From Stenotrophomonas maltophilia (GTDB taxonomy: Bacteria; Pseudomonadota; Gammaproteobacteria; Xanthomonadales; Xanthomonadaceae): a stretch of DNA of 8,624 bases. The stretch lies in contig DGLB01000062.1 of the NCBI GenBank assembly GCA_002387845.1, positions 1 through 8,624 on the forward strand, in the 5' to 3' direction. The notes under the pieces are model-generated. The model worked only from the letters and a program-made list of their open reading frames with translations, was not told the origin of the DNA and ran no database searches. The position numbers were made by a program, and so were the translations under genes. Within the stretch, counting starts at the first letter, position 1. Every line of letters starts with the position of its first letter. This document shows, one piece after another, positions 1-6,138 of the stretch.

Positions 1-985
1 CCGGGGGCAGGCTGGACAGCGCCCAGCCGGTTCCGGCCAGCATCCCGGCGGCGCGCGGGCCCTGGCGCGGCGAACCCCATATCGTCGCCGCCGCCGCCGT
101 GGCGACCGGCAGCATCAGCGGCAGGGCCGCACCGGGTGCGGCGTCCGACGGGGCCGCAAACAGCCGTCGTGCCGCACGCGCTGCGGTGTCCAGGTCTAGA
201 AGTCGCTCCGGCAGCCGGGCGAGACGGCGTCCCGCCGACGTGGCGGGCGCTTCAGGGCCATCCGGTCGACACCGCCACAACATCCACGCGGTACCCAGCA
301 GGACCAGCCGGAGCGGCGAGGTGGGCAACGCCAGTGCGTCACCCAGCGCGTCATGGGCACGTTCCATGCCGGCAAGCGGGGCGCGCAGGCCAACCGGCAG
401 CGCGGCGATCAGCGGTTCCAGCCAGGCCCCTTCCCGCAACGAGGGCAGGGGCAGGCCACCCAGCCAACGCAGCCACGGTCTCCAGGCGTCCTGGTCCAGC
501 AGGCTGACAAGCACCTGCGTCTGCCGCGCCCAGTGCAGCGCCTGCGTGCCCTGCACGCCCAGCAGGCGATTGCTCACCGCATACACGGCCGCGCCCAGCG
601 CCCGTTGGCCCTGGAGGCGATGCAGCCCGTCCAGCAGGGCCTCGAGGATGCGTCGGCACTCCATCGGCCAGGTCACTTCGTCGCATGGGGCGCTCTCGAG
701 CACAGAGCGGACCTGCGCGCGTTGCGTGGCAGGCCGGTGCTCAAGCGCCGTCAGGAACACCGGCGTCAGTGTGGCCGGCGAGACCCCTTCCAACAGCGGA
801 GGCAATGCCTGCTCGATGCGCGCGACGTCGTTCGGCGTGAGCGGACACCGGCGCAGCACGCGCTCCAGCACCGGATGCAGCGCACCGGCCGGCGTCTCAT
901 TCCGGTGCGGTAAGGGTGCGTTGCGCAGCGTGTGCGGGGCGGCAGGGCGCGTCGCGCGGTTCGTCATGGACGGCGGCGTGCCCAT
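1..985 (-). CDS. Unrecognised protein, N-terminal 328 residues (runs off left edge)
   Basis: An uninterrupted minus-strand frame runs from the ATG at 985-983 to the window edge, giving 328 residues with no stop. The nearest upstream in-frame stop lies about 50 bases above the ATG, and no other ATG lies between them. A second in-frame ATG at 967 is possible. A weak AGGCGA lies seven bases before the first ATG. Residues 1-35 are Pro/Arg/Thr-rich and look disordered. Residues 36-220 look like alternating amphipathic helices rich in Leu, Ala, Arg and Trp. More hydrophobic stretches follow near 225-237, 286-303 and 311-326. There is no signal peptide. I recognise no domain or catalytic motif and assign no function. 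It lies 102 bases behind opgB on the same strand, so co-transcription is possible. The composition is clearly protein-like, unlike the arginine/serine-rich readings of the other frames. Confidence covers its being a gene, not its role. Confidence 0.72.
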   Translation of the reverse strand, partial: MGTPPSMTNRATRPAAPHTLRNAPLPHRNETPAGALHPVLERVLRRCPLTPNDVARIEQALPPLLEGVSPATLTPVFLTALEHRPATQRAQVRSVLESAPCDEVTWPMECRRILEALLDGLHRLQGQRALGAAVYAVSNRLLGVQGTQALHWARQTQVLVSLLDQDAWRPWLRWLGGLPLPSLREGAWLEPLIAALPVGLRAPLAGMERAHDALGDALALPTSPLRLVLLGTAWMLWRCRPDGPEAPATSAGRRLARLPERLLDLDTAARAARRLFAAPSDAAPGAALPLMLPVATAAAATIWGSPRQGPRAAGMLAGTGWALSSLPP

Positions 986-994
986 GCGGCGGTC

Positions 995-1005
995 GCCTGT
1001 CAGGC
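995..1005. repeat. Small inverted repeat before the unrecognised gene
   Basis: GCCTG and CAGGC form a perfect 5-bp inverted repeat around one central base, ten bases upstream of the ATG at 985. The same two arms occur, with a five-base spacer, upstream of opgB at 3218-3232. It is short enough to be chance. If real it could be an operator or affect translation start, since it overlaps the weak Shine-Dalgarno region. Confidence 0.2.
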
Positions 1006-1087
1006 ACGATGGAATCAGGTCGGCACTCCAGCAGGAATCGCCCGATCAGTGTCGTCATCATCGATGCCGCGTCCAGCGGCGGAAACG

Positions 1088-3193
1088 TCAGCCGCGACCG
1101 CCGCGCCGCGAAGGCACCAGTGCGAAGGTGTCCACCGCCAGCTTCTCCGCATGGTTCAACCAGGCGCGGATCTCCAGGTCATCCACTTCGTGGTCCAGTC
1201 CGAAGGGCACCGTGATGCGGCCCTCGGCGTCGGGTTGCACCCACTGCTGGGCGACCACGACCTTGCGCTGGGAGGAAACCGCTTCGATCCAGAAGCCGCG
1301 GTCCGGGGTCTGCTTGGCCACCAGCTGCAGGATGTACTGCCCGGCGCGGGTGCGGCGGCCCTTCTGGGTGATCATGTGGGCCTGGCGGATGCTGGGCACC
1401 GGCCCGTTGAACGCATCCAGCGGCGCATCCACCGCAAAGCCCTGGCGCAGCTGTTCATCGCGGTAGAGCTTGATGCCCTTGTCACGGTGGACCAGCATGG
1501 CGCACCAGTCGCCATCGGCCGAGCCGTCCTCGAACGCGGTGCAGCGGTCGACGTAAGCCAGGGTGTTGGCAGGATCGGCCTGCTCGAACTGCTTGGAGGT
1601 GTTCTCCAGATACACCGACTTCAGGTCCCACTGCTTGTCGTACTCCAGCAGTACCGGCGGCTGCACGTGCTGCAGGCCGACCACCACCTGGTTGTCGTCA
1701 TCGATGCGCAGCTGGCGGGTGGTGTCACCCAGCCACAGCGAACGCGAGAACGCCAGGTAACGCGGGAAGTCCTTGCCGCCGTCACGCAGCGCGGCCACGC
1801 TGGCGCTATCGGCACGCTGTGGGTCCAGCAGCGAACGGCCAAAGCCGATCGCCTTGATGTCCGGGTCGACCAGGCTCAGCAGGGTGGCACCGGAGTCCAG
1901 CGTGGACCCTGCGGCGGTGGCCAGCTGGCGCGGTTCGATGTCCTTGCCCAGGAACAGCAGCAGGTTCTCGCGCTTCTGCTTGGCCAGTACATGGCTGAGA
2001 TCGTTCGGCATCGCCAGATGGTCCGATGCAATGACGATCAGCGTGTCCTCGCCGTACGGACTGGCCTGGATGCGGTCAACCAGTTTCGAAATCAGTCCGT
2101 CGGTGCACTTGAGCGCGTTGAGCAGGCCGATGTTGCCGTAGTCGCTTTGGTAGCGCGTGCGCTTGCAGGCCACCGGCAGATGCCCGGCCGGATGATGGGT
2201 ATCCATGGTCAGCGTGGTCAGCATGAACGGCTGGCCGGCCTTGGACAGCTGCAGGAAGCGGTCATACGCCTTGTCCAGCAGTACATCGTCGTGCACGCCC
2301 CAGGTGGAGAAATGCGAACGACCAATCTTCTGCTGCTTGAACCACGCCAGATCGTGCACTTCGTCGAAGCCATGCGTGGCCAGGAACTGACCCTTGCCGG
2401 CAAACAACCCGTTGGCGCCGCCCAGATAATGGTTGGTGTAGCCCTGCTGCTTGAGATAGTCGCCCAGGCAGACGGCTTCGGGCAGGAAGCTGCCCATGCG
2501 GTCCATGCTGTTTTCGTCACCCTGTGCGGTGGTCAACGGCACACCGCACATCGACGAGACCAGGCCGGCGATGGTCCAGCCGCCGCCCTCGGCCTGGGTC
2601 AGTCCGCGCACATCCAGCGACTGCGCGGCCAGTCGATTGAGGTTGGGCATCAGCCCCGGGAACGCCGCCTCATCCAGATAGGTGCGCTCCAGGCTCTCGC
2701 CGTAGATCCAGACGATGTTGCGCGGCTTGCGCAGCGGCTGCTGCGGCACCTGGTACTCCGGTGCGATCACGCTGTAGTCCACCGGTCGCGTCTGCTGATA
2801 CAGGCGATGGCCGTCGCGGTAAAGCGGGCTGGCCGCGATGGCCACCAGCCACATGGCCGCAAAGCCGGCGAACACCGCACCGCCGTGCCGCGATTCCTTC
2901 CATTTGCGGCGGCGCACCAGCAGCAGAGGCAGCAGCAGCGATGCCAGCGCCAGTGCGATGAAACCAGCGATGTAACCCTTGAAGTCCGCAACGCCTGCAC
3001 CCTCCATGTCGGCACCCAGGTGATACAGGGTGGCCGCATTCAGGCCATCGCCGGAGAGCTTGTTGATCAGCCACCATGCGCTCAGTGCCAGCAGCAGCAC
3101 CGACATCAGCGACACTTTCCACCACACCCAGCGACGCGAGGCCAGCAACAGTACGGTGAGCAGCACCAGCGAGAGCAACAGGATCCAGGTCAT
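1088..3193 (-). CDS. opgB: Phosphoglycerol transferase I, OpgB (MdoB)
   Basis: A 701-residue inner-membrane enzyme that moves phosphoglycerol from phosphatidylglycerol to periplasmic glucans (osmoregulated periplasmic glucans). Membrane helices lie near residues 3-18, 27-43, 73-93 and 105-121, followed by a periplasmic alkaline-phosphatase/sulfatase-type domain. Family signatures include GDGLNAATLYHL at 48-59, GAGV at 65-68, ASPLYRDG at 121-128, IYGESLERTY at 163-172, GGGWTIAG at 203-210, FAGK at 264-267, DTHHP at 331-335 and SDHLAM at 390-395. By analogy with LtaS-type enzymes, Glu166, Thr207, Asp391 and His392 are the expected metal/nucleophile positions. The start at 3193 (MTWILLL) matches the Xanthomonas form; an in-frame ATG at 3247 would add 18 polar residues before the first helix and is less likely. 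E. coli OpgB is slightly longer, at about 760 residues. It lies 157 bases downstream of the ABC1 kinase gene. Identification is by remembered family sequence and is strong. Confidence 0.95.
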   Translation of the reverse strand: MTWILLLSLVLLTVLLLASRRWVWWKVSLMSVLLLALSAWWLINKLSGDGLNAATLYHLGADMEGAGVADFKGYIAGFIALALASLLLPLLLVRRRKWKESRHGGAVFAGFAAMWLVAIAASPLYRDGHRLYQQTRPVDYSVIAPEYQVPQQPLRKPRNIVWIYGESLERTYLDEAAFPGLMPNLNRLAAQSLDVRGLTQAEGGGWTIAGLVSSMCGVPLTTAQGDENSMDRMGSFLPEAVCLGDYLKQQGYTNHYLGGANGLFAGKGQFLATHGFDEVHDLAWFKQQKIGRSHFSTWGVHDDVLLDKAYDRFLQLSKAGQPFMLTTLTMDTHHPAGHLPVACKRTRYQSDYGNIGLLNALKCTDGLISKLVDRIQASPYGEDTLIVIASDHLAMPNDLSHVLAKQKRENLLLFLGKDIEPRQLATAAGSTLDSGATLLSLVDPDIKAIGFGRSLLDPQRADSASVAALRDGGKDFPRYLAFSRSLWLGDTTRQLRIDDDNQVVVGLQHVQPPVLLEYDKQWDLKSVYLENTSKQFEQADPANTLAYVDRCTAFEDGSADGDWCAMLVHRDKGIKLYRDEQLRQGFAVDAPLDAFNGPVPSIRQAHMITQKGRRTRAGQYILQLVAKQTPDRGFWIEAVSSQRKVVVAQQWVQPDAEGRITVPFGLDHEVDDLEIRAWLNHAEKLAVDTFALVPSRRGGRG

Positions 3194-3217
3194 AGGCGGT
3201 GTTTCGCTTCCAAGCAC

Positions 3218-3232
3218 GCCTGCATGACAGGC
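3218..3232. repeat. Small inverted repeat in the opgB leader
   Basis: GCCTG, five bases, then CAGGC: a 5-bp stem with a 5-base loop, 25 bases upstream of the opgB ATG. It shares both arms with the repeat at 995-1005 in front of the next gene. The significance is uncertain. Confidence 0.2.
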
Positions 3233-3300
3233 TGATGACTGGATCATGCCTGCGCGAACCTGACTGAAATGTTTGTTGAAGCCGCCTGTTCAGTGCCTAC

Positions 3301-3323
3301 TACGCCTCGCGCGCAGAGGTGTA
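3301..3323 (-). terminator. Imperfect hairpin just after the ABC1 kinase gene (weak terminator candidate)
   Basis: On the plus strand TACGCCTC pairs with GAGGTGTA around a seven-base GCGCGCA loop, with one G-T wobble. On the minus transcript that wobble becomes an A-C mismatch, leaving 3 plus 4 pairs. It begins 28 bases after the kinase stop codon. No T-run follows, so it may attenuate transcription or stabilise the 3' end rather than terminate cleanly. No other terminator is visible before opgB. Confidence 0.25.
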
Positions 3324-3350
3324 AAACCCACGTGAAAGCATGCGTCCGCG

Positions 3351-5051
3351 TTATCGGTGGCCGCGCTCTTCCTTCGAACGCGCACGACGATCGAAGATCA
3401 GCGCACTGAGGATGATGCCGAGCCCGAGTACCACGCCGATCATCATCAGCATCATCGCGATGGCGGGATAGCCGAACAGATGCCAGCCGGTGTTGACCTT
3501 CATCATCAATGCAGCGGCCAGGATCAGTGCGGCCGTCACGATGCCTGCGGAGACCCGGTTGGCGATCTTCTGCAGGTTCTCCATCAGGCGTGATTCTTCC
3601 AGCCCGGTCACCTTCATCTGCAGGCGGTTCTCGGCCAGCAATGCCAAGATGTCGGACATCTTGCGCGGGCCGTCGCGCAGCAGCTGCTGAACCTCCATTG
3701 CCTCACTGGCCAGATTGGCCGCCGACAGCGATTTGCGCAGACGCGCGCGCATCACGTGCTGCAGTTGTTTTTCCACGATGCGGCGCGTGTCCAGGTCCGG
3801 TGCCAGCAGGCGGCACACGGTTTCCAGATTGAGCAATGCCTTGCCCAGCAGACTCAGCTCGGGCGGTGTACGCAGGCCACTGGCGGTGGCAATGCGGACC
3901 AGGTCCAGCACCACGCGGCCTTCGGAGAAACTGCTGTTGGCCGCATAGCGCGCGATCAGCTGGCCGGTCTCGCGCAGGTAACGCTCTTCATCGAACGCTT
4001 CCAGCCGCGTGCTCATGCCGATGATCTCGTCGGCCACTTCCTCGCCACGCCCGTCCACGGCCGCAAAGAGCACCTTCAGCAGCCGCTCGCGCAGGCGCGG
4101 CGGCATGTGCGCGACCATGCCCAGGTCGAAGATCGCCAGCCGCCCCTGCGGGGTGACGCGCAGATTGCCCGGATGCGGGTCGGCGTGGATCTCGCCGTGC
4201 ACGAAAATCTGGTCCAGATAACCCCGGATCAAGGCAGCGGCCAGCGGAGCCATCGGCTCCTCGGTGCGGCGCACGTCGGGAATCATGTCCACGCGCACGC
4301 CCTGGGCCAGTTCCATGGTCAGCACACGATGGCTGCAGTAATCCCAGACCGGCTGCGGCACCCACAGCCGTTTGAACGGGCGCAGGTGCTGGCCGAAACG
4401 CTGCAGGTTCTCCGCCTCGGCCTGGTAGTCCAGTTCCTGCATCAGGGTCTTGGCGAATTCGTTGAGCCAGTCGCGCAGGCGCACCCGACGCCCGACCTGG
4501 GTGAGGTGGTCGGCGGCCAGCGCAAAGCTGCGCAGCACTTCAAGATCCGACCGCAGCTGCGCGGCGACTTCCGGCTTCTGCACTTTGACCGCGACTTCGC
4601 GCCCGTCGTGCAGTTGCGCGCGGTGCACCTGGGCGATGGAGGCACACCCCAGCGGGGCGGCATCGAAGCGCGCGAACAACTTGGAGACCGACGCGCCCAG
4701 TTCCTGCTCGATGATGGTGTAGATGCGCTCGACCGGAATGGGAGCCACTTTTTCCTGCATCCGCTCCAGCGCGGTGGCGAACTCCACCGGCACCATGTCC
4801 GGGCGGGTGGAAAGCATCTGGCCCAGCTTGACGAAGGTGGGGCCCAGCGACTCCAGGTCGGTGACGAACTGTTCCGGATTGCCTTCCGGCGGAAGCTCAT
4901 GCACCGCGCGGGCGTCCAGGTTCATGCCCGAGAACACCCCGGAATGCCGATACCGCAGCAGCAGGCGCAGGATCTGGCTGCGCCGGTTCATGCCCTTGAC
5001 CAGTGAGGGCGACTCGGGGGTGGCAGGCGGATTGTTCAAGCAGGGCTCCAT
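3351..5051 (-). CDS. ABC1/UbiB (AarF/ADCK) family atypical kinase-like protein
   Basis: A 566-residue member of the UbiB/COQ8 family, membrane-associated kinase-like ATPases tied to ubiquinone or isoprenoid-lipid metabolism. The family's KxGQ element is KLGQ at 75-78. The alanine-rich loop that replaces the P-loop appears as GCASIAQVH at 135-143. The VAVK lysine is residue 156, the ELDYQAEAEN segment spans 206-215, the catalytic-loop HADPHPGN spans 289-296, and DLGM at 309-312 stands for DFG. Two C-terminal membrane helices lie near 501-518 and 526-552, as in UbiB. It resembles the AarF-like paralogues more than E. coli UbiB, and no other ubi gene is nearby, so no symbol is given. The start is uncertain. 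ATG 5108 would put the start codon inside an inverted repeat and adds rare codons. ATG 4991 has AAGG in front and begins at the conserved region (546 residues). The middle choice, 5051, has no clear Shine-Dalgarno. Confidence 0.9.
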   Translation of the reverse strand: MEPCLNNPPATPESPSLVKGMNRRSQILRLLLRYRHSGVFSGMNLDARAVHELPPEGNPEQFVTDLESLGPTFVKLGQMLSTRPDMVPVEFATALERMQEKVAPIPVERIYTIIEQELGASVSKLFARFDAAPLGCASIAQVHRAQLHDGREVAVKVQKPEVAAQLRSDLEVLRSFALAADHLTQVGRRVRLRDWLNEFAKTLMQELDYQAEAENLQRFGQHLRPFKRLWVPQPVWDYCSHRVLTMELAQGVRVDMIPDVRRTEEPMAPLAAALIRGYLDQIFVHGEIHADPHPGNLRVTPQGRLAIFDLGMVAHMPPRLRERLLKVLFAAVDGRGEEVADEIIGMSTRLEAFDEERYLRETGQLIARYAANSSFSEGRVVLDLVRIATASGLRTPPELSLLGKALLNLETVCRLLAPDLDTRRIVEKQLQHVMRARLRKSLSAANLASEAMEVQQLLRDGPRKMSDILALLAENRLQMKVTGLEESRLMENLQKIANRVSAGIVTAALILAAALMMKVNTGWHLFGYPAIAMMLMMIGVVLGLGIILSALIFDRRARSKEERGHR

Positions 5052-5077
5052 CGCACGTCTGCCGGCAGTGTGGCGGC

Positions 5078-5097
5078 GGGCCGGTGGTGGGCCGGTG
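5078..5097. repeat. Tandem direct repeat in the divergent gap
   Basis: GGGCCGGTG occurs at 5078-5086 and again at 5089-5097, so the repeat period is 11 bases, close to one helical turn. It sits between the kinase gene and yedI, next to the inverted repeat at 5101-5127. It could be a paired protein-binding site or chance in GC-rich DNA. Confidence 0.25.
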
Positions 5098-5100
5098 AAC

Positions 5101-5127
5101 CCGGGCATCTTCCACCCGCATGCCCGG
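5101..5127. promoter_or_regulatory. 8-bp perfect inverted repeat in the kinase/yedI divergent gap (possible operator)
   Basis: CCGGGCAT at 5101-5108 and ATGCCCGG at 5120-5127 are exact reverse complements separated by 11 bases. The centre-to-centre distance is 19 bases, roughly two helical turns, which suits a dimeric regulator. It lies 41 bases before the yedI ATG and 49 bases before the chosen kinase ATG, where promoters for both genes must lie. As RNA it could also form a hairpin with an 11-base loop. No known regulator site is recognised. Confidence 0.4.
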
Positions 5128-5168
5128 ATCAGTCAGAATCGCCGCAACTGAATGAACCTTGGATTGCC

Positions 5169-6098
5169 ATGGCCGGTGCCAGCCTGTTTGCCCTGCTTGA
5201 CGATATTGCAACGCTGCTGGACGACGTCTCGGTCCTGACCAAGGTCGCGGCCAAGAAGACCGCGGGCGTGCTTGGCGACGACCTGGCCTTGAACGCGCAG
5301 CAGGTCACCGGGGTCAGCGCCAACCGCGAACTGCCGGTGGTGTGGGCCGTGGCCAAGGGCTCGCTGGTCAACAAGGCGATCCTGGTGCCGGCGGCGCTGG
5401 CGATCAGCGCGCTGGAAGCCTGGCTGAAAACGAAGGGCTTCCCGATCCCGATCGTGGTGCCGCTGATGATGATCGGCGGTGCCTTCCTCTGCTACGAGGG
5501 CGTGGAGAAGCTGGCGCACCGTTTCCTGCATTCCAAGGAAGAAGACGCACAGCACAAGGCCGAGCGTGCCAAGGCGCTGGCGGATGAGAAGGTCGACATG
5601 GTGGCCTGGGAGAAGGACAAGGTGAAGGGTGCGATCCGCACCGACTTCATTCTGTCGGCTGAGATCATCGTGCTGTCGCTGGGCGTGGTGTCTGGCCAGC
5701 CCTTCATCAACCAGGTCACCGCGCTGGTGGTGATCGCACTGGCGATGACGGTGTTCGTGTATGGGCTGGTAGCCGGCATCGTGAAGCTGGACGACGCCGG
5801 GCTGTATCTGTCGCGCAAGGGCGGTGCGGTGGCCGCGTTCGGTCGCGGGCTGGTGGCCTCGGCCCCCTGGCTGATGAAGTTCCTGTCGGTGGCCGGCACG
5901 CTGGCGATGTTCCTGGTCGGTGGCGGCATCCTGGTGCACAACGTGCCGGCCGTGCATCACCTCGTGCTGGAGATCGCCGGCAAGGTGGCCCCGTGGGGCT
6001 GGCTGGTGGAGGCCGGCGCGAACCTGGTGGTCGGCGTGATCGCCGGTGCGGTGGTGCTGGCGGCGGTGACGGGCATCCAGAAGGCGCGCGGAAAATAG
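5169..6098 (+). CDS. yedI: DUF808 family inner-membrane protein, YedI-like
   Basis: A 309-residue protein of the DUF808/YedI family, whose function is not established. The match to E. coli YedI (about 305 residues) runs end to end. The N-terminus has LLDDIATLLDDV at 9-20, AAKKTAGVLGDDLALNAQQV at 27-46 and ANRELPVVW at 51-59. The middle has GGAFLCYEGVEK at 103-114, the KGAIRTDFILSAEI segment at 153-166 and KLDDAG at 206-211. Near the C-terminus are APWLMK at 232-237 and the GTLAMFLVGGGILVH stretch at 243-257. Membrane helices are likely near 68-85, 92-108, 160-176, 183-205, 238-256 and 284-302, with a charged Lys/Glu-rich linker at 118-155. The start at 5169 reproduces the family N-terminus; an in-frame ATG at 5070 would add 33 unrelated residues. 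The upstream Shine-Dalgarno is poor. It stands alone, divergent from the kinase gene and convergent with the cyclase gene. Confidence 0.95.
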   Translation: MAGASLFALLDDIATLLDDVSVLTKVAAKKTAGVLGDDLALNAQQVTGVSANRELPVVWAVAKGSLVNKAILVPAALAISALEAWLKTKGFPIPIVVPLMMIGGAFLCYEGVEKLAHRFLHSKEEDAQHKAERAKALADEKVDMVAWEKDKVKGAIRTDFILSAEIIVLSLGVVSGQPFINQVTALVVIALAMTVFVYGLVAGIVKLDDAGLYLSRKGGAVAAFGRGLVASAPWLMKFLSVAGTLAMFLVGGGILVHNVPAVHHLVLEIAGKVAPWGWLVEAGANLVVGVIAGAVVLAAVTGIQKARGK

Positions 6099-6109
6099 GG
6101 CGCCTGGAG

Positions 6110-6123
6110 ACACGACATCGTGT
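6110..6123. terminator. Short hairpin between the convergent yedI and cyclase genes
   Basis: ACACG, loop ACAT, CGTGT forms a perfect 5-bp stem 11 bases after the yedI stop and 15 bases after the end of the cyclase gene, within a 40-base convergent gap. It has no T-run on either side and is GC-poor for a terminator, so termination here is only a weak possibility. Nothing better is visible in the gap. Confidence 0.25.
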
Positions 6124-6138
6124 TCGCGCGGTGCCCGA

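Noticed and set aside
84..99. CCG trinucleotide run as a slippage repeat
   Set aside because: Short, in frame as an alanine run in the unrecognised protein, and expected in GC-rich coding DNA.
99..1466. A 455-codon plus-strand open frame over the left edge
   Set aside because: The product is Ser/Arg/Cys-rich low-complexity sequence typical of an antisense frame; the minus strand reads as a proper protein here and as opgB further right.
932..3235. A 767-codon open frame on the plus strand opposite opgB
   Set aside because: It mirrors the highly supported opgB coding strand; its His/Gln/Arg-rich product has no family features and arises from GC-biased codons.
3756..5006. A 416-codon plus-strand open frame opposite the ABC1 kinase gene
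   Set aside because: Antisense shadow of a gene with all family motifs.
5110..5139. Promoter for yedI with TTCCAC and CAGAAT
   Set aside because: The -35 match is poor and the spacing is 18; too weak to list as a feature.
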